A stretch of 64,000 bases of DNA from assembly GCA_002325375.1 (NCBI GenBank), contig DCRZ01000003.1, positions 1-64,000 on the forward strand. The letters run 5' to 3'. The notes below the pieces were generated by a model. That model had not been told where the DNA came from. It was given only the letters and a program-made list of their open reading frames with translations, and did not search any database. The position numbers and the translations under genes are program-made. Each line of letters opens with the position of its first letter. Positions within the stretch are counted from its first letter, which is position 1. Shown here one piece after another: positions 1-7,290 of the stretch. The stretch comes from Rhodospirillaceae bacterium UBA1479. GTDB taxonomy: Bacteria; Pseudomonadota; Alphaproteobacteria; Rhodospirillales; Casp-alpha2.

Positions 1-437
1 AGACAGGTTGTCGCCACCTAAACCTAAAACAGCAACCAATCCTACCCGTACAGCGCACTAAACGCCGCCCGCGTATCCCTTCCTTAACCACAATGTCAAA
101 CAGCCAAAACTCAAGTCCCCAAGACGACTTTAGAGACGCACGAGCCCGCACGCACATTAACCGGGAAATCCCGAAAATGGCGCCTGGCGCGGCGTCGTCG
201 AAGAGGGAACCGAAGTTCCTATACTATCGGCAACGAGCGTTCCTGGCAAGACCTGCCAGACCGGATTTCGCCGAAATCCTCTGCCGCCCAGATCGCCCCC
301 GAAACGGGAACCACCATGTAGCGGCGTGGCTCGGCCGGTGATATAGGTGAACCCGCGCCGCGTGTCCAGCGCGAAACGCAAAATAATTTCCACAATCGGC
401 CGAAGCCCACCAAGCCCGGCCCGGGGAGGCCCAAAAA
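1..437. other. Intergenic / no supported gene
   Basis: I find no convincing gene here. Short open frames on both strands have arginine/proline-rich compositions typical of chance frames in GC-rich DNA and no recognisable motif. The last 20 bases carry the ribosome-binding site of the following PrpF-family gene. The left part (1-180) is somewhat AT-richer than the rest and may be the tail of an intergenic region starting outside the window. Confidence 0.5.
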
Positions 438-1580
438 ATGACTGCCATGCAACGTAAGACCCCTGCCGTATTTTTCCGCGGCGGCACATCGAAGGCCGTG
501 TTCTTCCGTGCCGAGGACGTGCCCGCCGATGTCGAGGAGCGCAACCGCATGCTGCGCGCCGTCATGGGCAGCCCCGACCCCTATGGCCGACAGTTGGACG
601 GCCTGGGCGGGGGGATTTCGTCCCTGTCCAAGGCCATGTGGGTTGAACGCTCGAGCCGCAACGACGCCGACGTGGACTACACCTTCGCGCAGATCGGCAT
701 CCGCGACGACGTGGTCGACATGTCCTCCAACTGCGGCAACATGACCTCGGCCGTGGCCCCCTTTGCCATCGAGGAAGGAATCTTCCCCCTGCCCGACGGC
801 CCGGCCATGGTCCGCATGTTCAACACCAACACCAAGAAGGTCGTGCACGCGCATTTCGCCATCCAGGACGGCCGCGCCGTCTCGACCGGCGACATGGAAA
901 TCCCCGGAGTCTCCGGCACGGGGGCGCCCATGCGTCTCGACTGGATGGATCCCGCCGGCACCGCCGGGCGCGGTGTGCTGCCGACGGGCAAGCTGCAGGA
1001 AACCTTCTCCGCCCCCGGGTTCGGCGAATTCCCAGGCTCCATCGTCGATGCGGCCTCGGTCTGCGTCTATGTGCCGGCGGCCGCCTTCGGCCTGACCTGT
1101 GCCGAATCGCCCATGGCCATCGATGACATGAAGGAGGTCATGGCCGGCATGGAATACGTGCGGCGCGACGCCGCCGTGCGCGCCGGCCTGGCCCCAACGC
1201 CGGAAGCCGCCGCCCAGGCCTCCCCCCGAGTCGCCCTGATCGCCCCGCCGGTCGCCTACAAGACCCTGGCCGGCACGGAAATCGCGGCCGAGGACTACAC
1301 CATCGCGGTCCGTGTCGCTTCCATGGAGAACATCCACCGGGCGGTCCAGGTCACCGGCGCCATGAGCATTTCCGCCGGCCTCGTCGTCGAGGGCACCATC
1401 CTCAACGAGATGGCCGTCAATCTGGACACCAAGGGCGACCTTAAGATCGGCAATCCGTCAGGGGTGCTGGCGACCCGCGCGGACGCCCAGAAGAACGCCG
1501 ACGGCTCGTGGAACCTGGTTTCAACCTCGGCCTACCGCACCTTCCGGCGCATCATGGACGGGCATGTCTATCACCCCTAA
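438..1580 (+). CDS. PrpF-family isomerase (4-oxalomesaconate tautomerase / methylitaconate isomerase type)
   Basis: A 380-residue member of the PrpF family, two-domain enzymes with the diaminopimelate-epimerase fold that shift a double bond in unsaturated di- or tricarboxylates such as 4-oxalomesaconate, 2-methylaconitate or methylitaconate. The N-terminus has the family signature FFRGGTSKAVFF (about residues 12-23), then LGGGISSLSK and the conserved NCGNM stretch. The ATG is preceded by GGGGAGG nine bases upstream. The length is normal for the family. No other gene of a gallate, methylcitrate or nicotinate pathway lies beside it; downstream is convergent greB, 13 bases away. The family is secure, the substrate is open. 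A propionyl-CoA synthetase lies 48 kb away in the window, too far to infer a link. Confidence 0.85.
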   Translation: MTAMQRKTPAVFFRGGTSKAVFFRAEDVPADVEERNRMLRAVMGSPDPYGRQLDGLGGGISSLSKAMWVERSSRNDADVDYTFAQIGIRDDVVDMSSNCGNMTSAVAPFAIEEGIFPLPDGPAMVRMFNTNTKKVVHAHFAIQDGRAVSTGDMEIPGVSGTGAPMRLDWMDPAGTAGRGVLPTGKLQETFSAPGFGEFPGSIVDAASVCVYVPAAAFGLTCAESPMAIDDMKEVMAGMEYVRRDAAVRAGLAPTPEAAAQASPRVALIAPPVAYKTLAGTEIAAEDYTIAVRVASMENIHRAVQVTGAMSISAGLVVEGTILNEMAVNLDTKGDLKIGNPSGVLATRADAQKNADGSWNLVSTSAYRTFRRIMDGHVYHP

Positions 1581-1593
1581 TTAGGAGCGCCCG

Positions 1594-2157
1594 TCAGGGC
1601 CCTTCGTAGGAAATGCGGATGACCTCGACCTCGTCGAGGCCCTGGGGCGTGCGCACATTGACCACGTCGCCCTCCTCCGCCTTCATCAGGGCCCGGGCCA
1701 TCGGCGAGACCCAGCTGATCTCGCCGTCCTCAAGCCGCGCCTCGTCGACGCCGACGATGCGCACGGTTTTTTCCTCACCCCGTGAATTCTCAAAGGTCAC
1801 CCAGGCGCCGAAGAACACCTGATCGCGGTTGGTCTGGCGGGCCGGGTCCACGACCTCGGCGATCTCCAGGCGCTTCATCAGGTAGCGCTGGCGCCGGTCG
1901 ATCTCCCGCAGGCGCTTCTTGCCGTAGATGTAGTCACCGTTTTCCGAGCGATCGCCATTGCTCGCCGCCCAGGACACGATGTCGACAACCTTGGGCCGCT
2001 CGACATAGCGCAGATGCTTGAGCTCCGCCTGCAGGCGCGCATGGCCCTCGGGCGTCAGCAGGTTGCGCGCCCCCGCCGGCAGCACGGGGCCGTCATCGAC
2101 CTCGTCTTCAAGATCGACTTCCGCCGCCGCGTCCTCGTTCACGAATGCCTTGCTCAC
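1594..2157 (-). CDS. greB: Transcription elongation factor GreB
   Basis: A 187-residue Gre factor, which enters the RNA polymerase secondary channel and stimulates cleavage of backtracked transcripts. After an acidic extension of about 30 residues comes the coiled-coil domain (LLTPEGHARLQAELKHL), including the acidic tip segment SENGDYIYGKKRLREIDRR, which is the GreB rather than GreA form, followed by the C-terminal FKBP-like domain (VTFENSRGEEKTVRIVG, then ISWVSPMARALM). The start codon is GTG, six bases after AGGACC. The N-terminal acidic extension is longer than in enterobacterial GreB. It converges on the PrpF-family gene with 13 bases between stops. Confidence 0.93.
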   Translation of the reverse strand: MSKAFVNEDAAAEVDLEDEVDDGPVLPAGARNLLTPEGHARLQAELKHLRYVERPKVVDIVSWAASNGDRSENGDYIYGKKRLREIDRRQRYLMKRLEIAEVVDPARQTNRDQVFFGAWVTFENSRGEEKTVRIVGVDEARLEDGEISWVSPMARALMKAEEGDVVNVRTPQGLDEVEVIRISYEGP

Positions 2158-2251
2158 CTTGGTCCTCTCCGCCGGCCCGGAATGGACCTATTCTAGCGCA
2201 AGCGCGCATACTACAAGCCTGGAATTCTTCAATCACGCGAACAGGCCCACC

Positions 2252-2980
2252 ATGACCAACGCCCCCGACCGACCGCTCGGCCCCCCGCTTCCCCAGTGGA
2301 CGCCCCGCCCCCGCCCCGGCCGCGATGTCCTGTCCGGCCCGCGCTGCCGGCTGGAGCCCCTGTCCGCCGACAGCCATGGCGACGACCTGTGGAAAGCCAA
2401 CGCCGCCGACACGGACGGGCGCATGTGGGACTACATGTCCTGCGGCCCGTTCGCCGACTTCGCGGACTACCGCAGCTGGCTTGCCGGCGCCGCCGCCGGA
2501 GACGACCCCCTGTTCTTCGCCATCGTCGATCAGGCCTCGGGCAAGGCGCTGGGCGTCGCCAGTTATCTGCGCATCGACCCCGCCAACGGCGTCATCGAGG
2601 TCGGCAACATCGCCTATTCCCCGGCCCTGCAAGGCACGGTCCTGGCGACGGAGGCCATGTATCTGATGATGGCCCACGCCTTCGACGGGCTCGGCTACCG
2701 GCGTTATGAATGGAAGTGCAACGCGTTTAACGCGCCGTCACGCCGCGCGGCGCAACGCCTGGGTTTTTCCTATGAAGGCCTGTTCCGCAACCACATGATC
2801 GTCAAGGGACGCAGCCGCGACACCGCCTGGTTCGCGATCACCGACGCCGATTGGCCGGCCATCAAGGCGGCTCATGAAACCTGGCTGGCGGCGGATAATT
2901 TCGACGCGGACGGCACGCAACGCCGCGCGTTGTCGGCGCTGACCAAGGCGCTCAGAAAGGACGATCCGGGAACGGTATAA
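2252..2980 (+). CDS. GNAT-family N-acetyltransferase, RimJ/RimL type
   Basis: A 242-residue acetyltransferase of the RimJ/RimL class. It has the family layout: an N-terminal strand with RCRLEPLSADSHGDDLW, a middle DPLFFAIVD...GKALGVASYLRI strand pair, the acceptor region VIEVGNIAYSPALQGTVLATEA (split here by function into beta4 and the acetyl-CoA loop), and the C-terminal signature WKCNAFNAPSRRAAQRLGF. These proteins transfer acetyl from acetyl-CoA to N-termini or small amines. The start at 2252 was preferred because the frame upstream runs through the greB promoter region; the ribosome-binding site is weak. It is divergent from greB. The substrate cannot be told from the sequence. Confidence 0.85.
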   Translation: MTNAPDRPLGPPLPQWTPRPRPGRDVLSGPRCRLEPLSADSHGDDLWKANAADTDGRMWDYMSCGPFADFADYRSWLAGAAAGDDPLFFAIVDQASGKALGVASYLRIDPANGVIEVGNIAYSPALQGTVLATEAMYLMMAHAFDGLGYRRYEWKCNAFNAPSRRAAQRLGFSYEGLFRNHMIVKGRSRDTAWFAITDADWPAIKAAHETWLAADNFDADGTQRRALSALTKALRKDDPGTV

Positions 2981-2988
2981 CGCGGCGG

Positions 2989-4383
2989 TCAGCCGCCGAT
3001 GGTCGTCGGCTCGCAGAACTGGCGGCGTTTCTTTAGATCGGCGCAGATTCCCTTGGCCTCGCCCGCCGACTTCAACGGCCCGGCCTTAAGGCGGTAATAG
3101 ACGCCCTTCTTGCCGAGATCGATCTTGGCGACCTCATGCTCCATGTCCTTGAGCACGGTGCGGTGGCGGCGCTGAATCAGTTTCCAGCCGTCCTCGGCCT
3201 GCTTTTCCGAACGATAGGACGCGAGGTGCACGCCCGGCTGCGGGCCCTTCGGCTTTTCCATCTTCTCGGCCTTGTCCTTTTCGACAAGGCTGGTGGGGGC
3301 CGCCTGGGCCGACGCCATCTTGGGTGCTTCCGGCTGCATCGCCTTTTCAATGGCGGCGCGTTCGCGGGTGTATTCGTCTGACGAGATATAACCGCTGTCC
3401 CGCAGTTGCTCGAGACGGCGCACCATGTCGGCGGCCTCCATCAGGCCCTGGGGCGGCGGCGCCGGATTGACCAGACGCACGGGCGCGGCCGGCATCAGGG
3501 CGTCGAGGATCATGTTGCGTTCCGCCGCATGCTGCGAAACGGAAATGGCGCGCAGTTCAAGGGCGCGGCCAATGGCGCGCAGGCGCCCGGAAATCTGTTC
3601 CGTGGTCGGCACGGGCCGGTCCAGCCCAGCCGACGACGGCGGCGAGGTCAGCGGCAATAAGGCGCCGACATTGGCCTGACGCCGGGTCGCATATTCCTGC
3701 GGCGTGACGAGGCCCTGGTCCTTCAGGGCGCGCATGGTCGAAAACCGTGAAATCACGTTCTGGTCGCCGCCGGAGAAAGAATCCATGGTGGTCACCGGCA
3801 TGCCGGGGGTCGCCATGGCCTGCTGCGGCTGGGCCGATGCCATGGGCGGGGGTGCTCCGAACGAGGCCGCCGGTGCGCGGCCCGTGGGCGATGCGGAAAC
3901 CGTGGCAGGTGCCCCCGGGAACCCGGCCGGGGCCTGCCCCAGACGCACGGCACTCGGCACTTCGCCTGAATCGAGCAACGACAGGTTGACGCTGGCGATC
4001 TGCGAGGCAGGCCGCGTCGCCAGATTATTCCACACCACGAATTGCTGTGATTCTTCCGGACGCAGGGCCAACACGGCCTCGTACATCTGGCGCGACTTCG
4101 TGATCTGGCCTGTATTCTGATAGAGGATGCCCGCACCAAGCAGGGCGTCGACATCCTTCGGGTTGGCCTGCAAGGCCCTCTGGAAATGGCTTTCGGCCGT
4201 GACGAAGTTGCCCTTGGCCAGTTCGGCGATGCCCAATTCGGCCTCGTCGTTCTTCTTCAAGGGGCTTCCCGCCCAGAAGGTATCCGTGAAGATCTGCGAT
4301 TCCTGCAAGGCGCCACAGGCACCAATGCCCATGCTCGCCACCGCAACAAACGCAAACCGCGCCATAAGACGTCGACCGGTCAT
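2989..4383 (-). CDS. TPR / SPOR-domain lipoprotein
   Basis: A 464-residue predicted outer-membrane lipoprotein. The N-terminus has a positive MTGRRLMAR segment, a hydrophobic core and the lipobox GIGAC (Cys at about 23). Residues 47-112 form two TPR units (AELGIAELAKGNFVTAESHF and the next, DALLGAGILYQNTGQ). A proline/alanine-rich linker follows, then two short helical modules of SHOCT type (MRALKDQGLVTPQEY and LEQLRDSGYISSDEY), and a C-terminal SPOR domain of about 75 residues (HLASYRSEKQAEDGW ... YYRLKAGPLKSAGEAKGIC). SPOR domains bind denuded glycan at division septa, so a role in septal wall maintenance is inferred. It is a single gene, with GGGAGAGG before the ATG. Confidence 0.8.
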   Translation of the reverse strand: MTGRRLMARFAFVAVASMGIGACGALQESQIFTDTFWAGSPLKKNDEAELGIAELAKGNFVTAESHFQRALQANPKDVDALLGAGILYQNTGQITKSRQMYEAVLALRPEESQQFVVWNNLATRPASQIASVNLSLLDSGEVPSAVRLGQAPAGFPGAPATVSASPTGRAPAASFGAPPPMASAQPQQAMATPGMPVTTMDSFSGGDQNVISRFSTMRALKDQGLVTPQEYATRRQANVGALLPLTSPPSSAGLDRPVPTTEQISGRLRAIGRALELRAISVSQHAAERNMILDALMPAAPVRLVNPAPPPQGLMEAADMVRRLEQLRDSGYISSDEYTRERAAIEKAMQPEAPKMASAQAAPTSLVEKDKAEKMEKPKGPQPGVHLASYRSEKQAEDGWKLIQRRHRTVLKDMEHEVAKIDLGKKGVYYRLKAGPLKSAGEAKGICADLKKRRQFCEPTTIGG

Positions 4384-4589
4384 GATCCTCTCCCGCAGCT
4401 AAGACAGCGCGCCGCCCCGGCGTTCACTCCCAAGAAAACGCCGGAAATTACCCAGGATGGCGGCGCCATGTCTGGATCAACTCAAGGATAGTGAAAACCA
4501 TTGGGGTAAACAATTGGTAAAAAAGGAGGAATCATTCGCCCGCGCCAGAACGGGCCCAGGTTTTCCGGGGGCTTTCCCCGGCAGTGTAC

Positions 4590-5060
4590 CTAGAGGACCC
4601 GTTCCATGAACCGCATGCCGGGGGCCGTGTCGTCGTGATAGGCTGGGATGTCGACGAACCCCATGGCGCGATAGAGGGCCTGTGCGCCCTTCATGTGATC
4701 GAGGGTATCCAGGCGAAGAGAGCGAAACCCGGCGGCCCGGGCGTGTCCCATGGCGGCTTCCGCCAGCATGCGGCCGAAGCCCTGCCCCTGCCAGGCCGGT
4801 CGCACGTACAGGCGTTTCATTTCCGCACAGTCTTCGGACAGGGCGCGAACGCCGACCACGCCGGCGGCGGCACCATCGGCCCGCAGCAGCAGTAGGCATC
4901 CCCGGGGCGGACCATAGGCTCCAGGCAGCCCCGCCAGTTCGGCGTCGAAACCGTTCAGGCAATAGGCGCGGGAAACGTCGGCCCCATATTCGGCGAACAT
5001 TTCCCGCACCGTATCAAGATCCGGGCCGCCGGTGACCGTCGAAATGACCGCGTCCGGCAT
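4590..5060 (-). CDS. GNAT-family N-acetyltransferase
   Basis: A 156-residue single-domain GNAT protein. The acetyl-CoA-binding motif A is clear: MKRLYVRPAWQGQGFGRML, followed by the alpha3 helix and LRLDTLDHMKGAQALYRAMGF (motif B). The start at 5060 (MPDAVIS) was chosen because it has AGGGAAA at the proper distance, and the frame upstream of it only overlaps the neighbouring dehydrogenase. The gene follows the tartrate/D-malate dehydrogenase on the same strand with a 13-base gap, so the two are probably co-transcribed. The substrate is unknown. Confidence 0.85.
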   Translation of the reverse strand: MPDAVISTVTGGPDLDTVREMFAEYGADVSRAYCLNGFDAELAGLPGAYGPPRGCLLLLRADGAAAGVVGVRALSEDCAEMKRLYVRPAWQGQGFGRMLAEAAMGHARAAGFRSLRLDTLDHMKGAQALYRAMGFVDIPAYHDDTAPGMRFMERVL

Positions 5061-5073
5061 CCCCGTATTTCCC

Positions 5074-6144
5074 TTAAGAGGACAGCGCCTCGGCGATGGC
5101 CGCACCCAGTTCCTGGGTCGACGCCGTGCCGCCCATGTCGCGGGTCTTGGGTCCGTCGCCGGCGACCACCTGTTCGATGACGCGCACGATCTCGTCGGCG
5201 GCATCCTTCTGGCCCAGGTGTTCCAGCATCATCGCCGCCGACCAGATCTGGCCGATGGGGTTGGCGATGTTCTGCCCCGCGATATCGGGGGCGGAACCGT
5301 GGACCGGCTCGAACATCGAGGGATAATCCCGCTCCGGATTGATGTTGGCCGACGGCGCGATGCCGATGGTGCCGGTGCAGGCCGGCCCCAGGTCGGACAG
5401 AATATCGCCGAACAGGTTGGATCCGACGACCACGTCGAACCAATCGGGGTTGCGCACGAAATGGGCGGTCAGGATGTCGATGTGGAACTGATCGGTCTCG
5501 ACGTCCGGATATTCCTTTGAGATGGCTTCGAAGCGTTCATCCCAATAGGGCATGGAGATGCTGATGCCGTTGGATTTGGTGGCCGAGGTCACCTTCTTGC
5601 GCTTGCGCGTGCGGGCCAGCTCGAAGGCGACGCGCATGATGCGGTCGCAACCGTTCTTAGTGAAAATGGAAGTCTGCGCGGCGAATTCCTGGTCCGTGCC
5701 GACATGAGCACGGCCGCCGATGTCGGAATATTCGCCTTCGTTGTTTTCGCGCACGACCAGGAAATCGATCTCGCCCGGCTTACGGTTCGCCAACGGACAG
5801 GGCATGCCTTCCATCAGCTTGACCGGGCGCAGCGACAGGTACTGGTGGAACTGGCGGCGGATGGGGATCAACAAACCCCAGAGCGAGACATGGTCCTTCA
5901 CGCCCGGAAAGCCGACAGCGCCCAGCAGGATCGAATCATGACCCTTGATGGTGTCCAGCCCGTCTTCCGGCATCATGGCGCCTTCCTTGGCGAAGCGCTC
6001 GCAGCTCCAATCGAACTCATCGAACTTGAACGACAGGTCGTGCTTGCGGCCGATCACTTCGAGCACACGCAGCGCTTCGGGCATGACTTCGTTGCCGATT
6101 CCATCCCCTGGAATGACGGCGATGCGGTAGGCGTTGGTGGACAT
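5074..6144 (-). CDS. ttuC: Tartrate dehydrogenase / D-malate dehydrogenase (decarboxylating)
   Basis: A 356-residue member of the beta-decarboxylating dehydrogenase family (isocitrate, 3-isopropylmalate and tartrate/D-malate dehydrogenases). Visible motifs are VIPGDGIGNEV at the N-terminus, the substrate/metal segment FLVVRENNEGEYSDIGG, the second Asp-containing strand VVVGSNLFGDILSDLG, and the NAD-binding loop FEPVHGSAPDIAGQNIANP. The arginine loop reads SLRPVKLMEGM and the middle part FDEFDWSCERF, closer to the tartrate/D-malate group than to LeuB. It would oxidise D-malate or tartrate with NAD+. The start at 6144 has GGGAG seven bases upstream; the longer frame upstream overlaps the next gene. 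The symbol is by resemblance only. Confidence 0.85.
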   Translation of the reverse strand: MSTNAYRIAVIPGDGIGNEVMPEALRVLEVIGRKHDLSFKFDEFDWSCERFAKEGAMMPEDGLDTIKGHDSILLGAVGFPGVKDHVSLWGLLIPIRRQFHQYLSLRPVKLMEGMPCPLANRKPGEIDFLVVRENNEGEYSDIGGRAHVGTDQEFAAQTSIFTKNGCDRIMRVAFELARTRKRKKVTSATKSNGISISMPYWDERFEAISKEYPDVETDQFHIDILTAHFVRNPDWFDVVVGSNLFGDILSDLGPACTGTIGIAPSANINPERDYPSMFEPVHGSAPDIAGQNIANPIGQIWSAAMMLEHLGQKDAADEIVRVIEQVVAGDGPKTRDMGGTASTQELGAAIAEALSS

Positions 6145-6196
6145 GGATGGCTCCCTTATGAATTGATTATGCCGCAGGTCGGGCGGGAGAACGGTT

Positions 6197-7171
6197 TTAG
6201 CCCCCCGCCCCATTTCCGGCAAGTACGCGGACCAGCAAATCCTTGTCCACGTTGCCGCCCGACAGCACCACGCCGGTCTTCTTCCCGGTCATGAGGTCGC
6301 GTTCCTGAAGACGCGCCGCCAGGGACGCGGCCCCCGCCCCTTCGGCCAGATTATGGGTGTCCGTGAAATAGGCCGCCATGGCGGCGGAAATTTCCTCATC
6401 GGAAACCGTGACGATGCGCGAGGCCCCCTTGCGAATGATGTCAAGCGCCAGGGCGTCAGGTTGACGAACCGCAAGCCCCTCGGCAATGGTCGCGACGCCG
6501 TTGGTCGCGACAACCTGACCGGCCGCATAAGACAACGCGTAACAGGGTGCGCCTTCGGCGGCGACGCCGACGATCTCGGCCGTCAAGCCAAGCGCATCAC
6601 GCGCGGCAATCACGCCGCAGATACCGGATCCCAGCCCGATCGGCACATAAACGGTGTCCAGATCCGGCTGCGCCTCAAACAATTCCAATCCATAGCTTGC
6701 CACGCCCTGAACCAGCCAGGGGTGGAACGACGGCACCATATGCAGGCCGCGCGCCGCCGCGAGCCCCTCGGCGAACTCCTTCGCCGACTGAAAATCGTCG
6801 CCCTGTTCGATCAGATCGACGCCCTGCGCCGCCATGGCCGCACTTTTGCCCGGATTGTTCCCCTTCGGCACGACAATGGTCGCCGACAGGCCGACCATGC
6901 GAGCCGCCCGGCCGACACTCTGTCCGTGGTTGCCGGTGGTCGCCGTGATAACCCCCGCAAGATCCGGATAGTCGGCCTTCAGACGCGTGAGGTAGACAAG
7001 ACCACCCCTGACCTTGAAGGCGCCGACGGGGCTGTGATTCTCGTGCTTGACCCAAACCTCACCGCCGGCGCGTTGGTCAAGCAGCGGCCAGTTGTGGGTC
7101 GGTGTCGGCATTATATGGCGAGCGACGATGTCCCGCGCGGCCGCCAGTTCCGTCCTTATCAGCCAATCCAT
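6197..7171 (-). CDS. PLP-dependent threonine/serine dehydratase family ammonia-lyase
   Basis: A 324-residue fold-type II PLP enzyme. The cofactor lysine lies in GAFKVRGG (Lys52), the asparagine loop in TTGNHGQSVG, and the phosphate-binding glycine loop in YVPIGLGSGICG; SGGNVD is the usual C-terminal cofactor contact. There is no C-terminal ACT domain, so it is the short catabolic form, like serine racemase, threo-3-hydroxyaspartate ammonia-lyase or EutB. It is read with the tartrate/D-malate dehydrogenase (53-base gap) away from a divergent MocR regulator. Deamination of a hydroxy-amino acid to a 2-oxo acid is certain for the family; the particular substrate is not. 3-Hydroxyaspartate would fit the C4-acid neighbour. 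Confidence 0.82.
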   Translation of the reverse strand: MDWLIRTELAAARDIVARHIMPTPTHNWPLLDQRAGGEVWVKHENHSPVGAFKVRGGLVYLTRLKADYPDLAGVITATTGNHGQSVGRAARMVGLSATIVVPKGNNPGKSAAMAAQGVDLIEQGDDFQSAKEFAEGLAAARGLHMVPSFHPWLVQGVASYGLELFEAQPDLDTVYVPIGLGSGICGVIAARDALGLTAEIVGVAAEGAPCYALSYAAGQVVATNGVATIAEGLAVRQPDALALDIIRKGASRIVTVSDEEISAAMAAYFTDTHNLAEGAGAASLAARLQERDLMTGKKTGVVLSGGNVDKDLLVRVLAGNGAGG

Positions 7172-7207
7172 GAAGCGTCTCCCGACATTCTCCGCCTATT
7201 GTTCCCC

Positions 7208-7224
7208 ATCAATGTCATATTGAT
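7208..7224. promoter_or_regulatory. Inverted repeat ATCAAT-N5-ATTGAT in divergent promoter
   Basis: A perfect 6-bp inverted repeat (7208-7213 and 7219-7224) sits between the start of the dehydratase and the MocR operator-like boxes. Its size and position suit a binding site affecting the leftward dehydratase promoter. There is no direct evidence for the protein that binds it. Confidence 0.35.
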
Positions 7225-7248
7225 CCCAAACATTCAGACAATAACTCA

Positions 7249-7275
7249 ATACAATTGACATACAATCGATACAAT
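7249..7275 (+). promoter_or_regulatory. Three ATACAAT boxes: probable MocR operator
   Basis: The heptamer ATACAAT occurs three times in one orientation, at 7249-7255, 7260-7266 and 7269-7275, just before the MocR-family gene. MocR regulators such as GabR and PdxR are known to bind short direct repeats of the ATACCA type, so these are the natural candidates for its own operator. The boxes surround a TTGACA hexamer at 7255-7260, so binding would compete with or position RNA polymerase. Confidence 0.6.
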
Positions 7276-7284
7276 CCTTAAAAT
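7255..7284 (+). promoter_or_regulatory. Sigma-70-type promoter of the MocR gene
   Basis: A consensus -35 box TTGACA (7255-7260) is followed after 18 bases by TAAAAT (7279-7284), only six bases before the ATG at 7291. Transcription would start at or next to the start codon, so the message may be leaderless. No Shine-Dalgarno sequence precedes the ATG, which agrees with that reading. Confidence 0.55.
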
Positions 7285-7290
7285 CGCATC

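Noticed and set aside
212..224. A 13-base match to one arm of the yeast FRT recombination site (GAAGTTCCTATAC).
   Set aside because: Only a single arm is present; no 8-base spacer and no inverted second arm follow, so it is not a working site and is probably chance or a shared short motif.
4565..4586. CCGGGG/CCCCGG hairpin after the GNAT gene as a terminator.
   Set aside because: On the relevant strand it is followed by A residues, not T, so it lacks the uridine tract.
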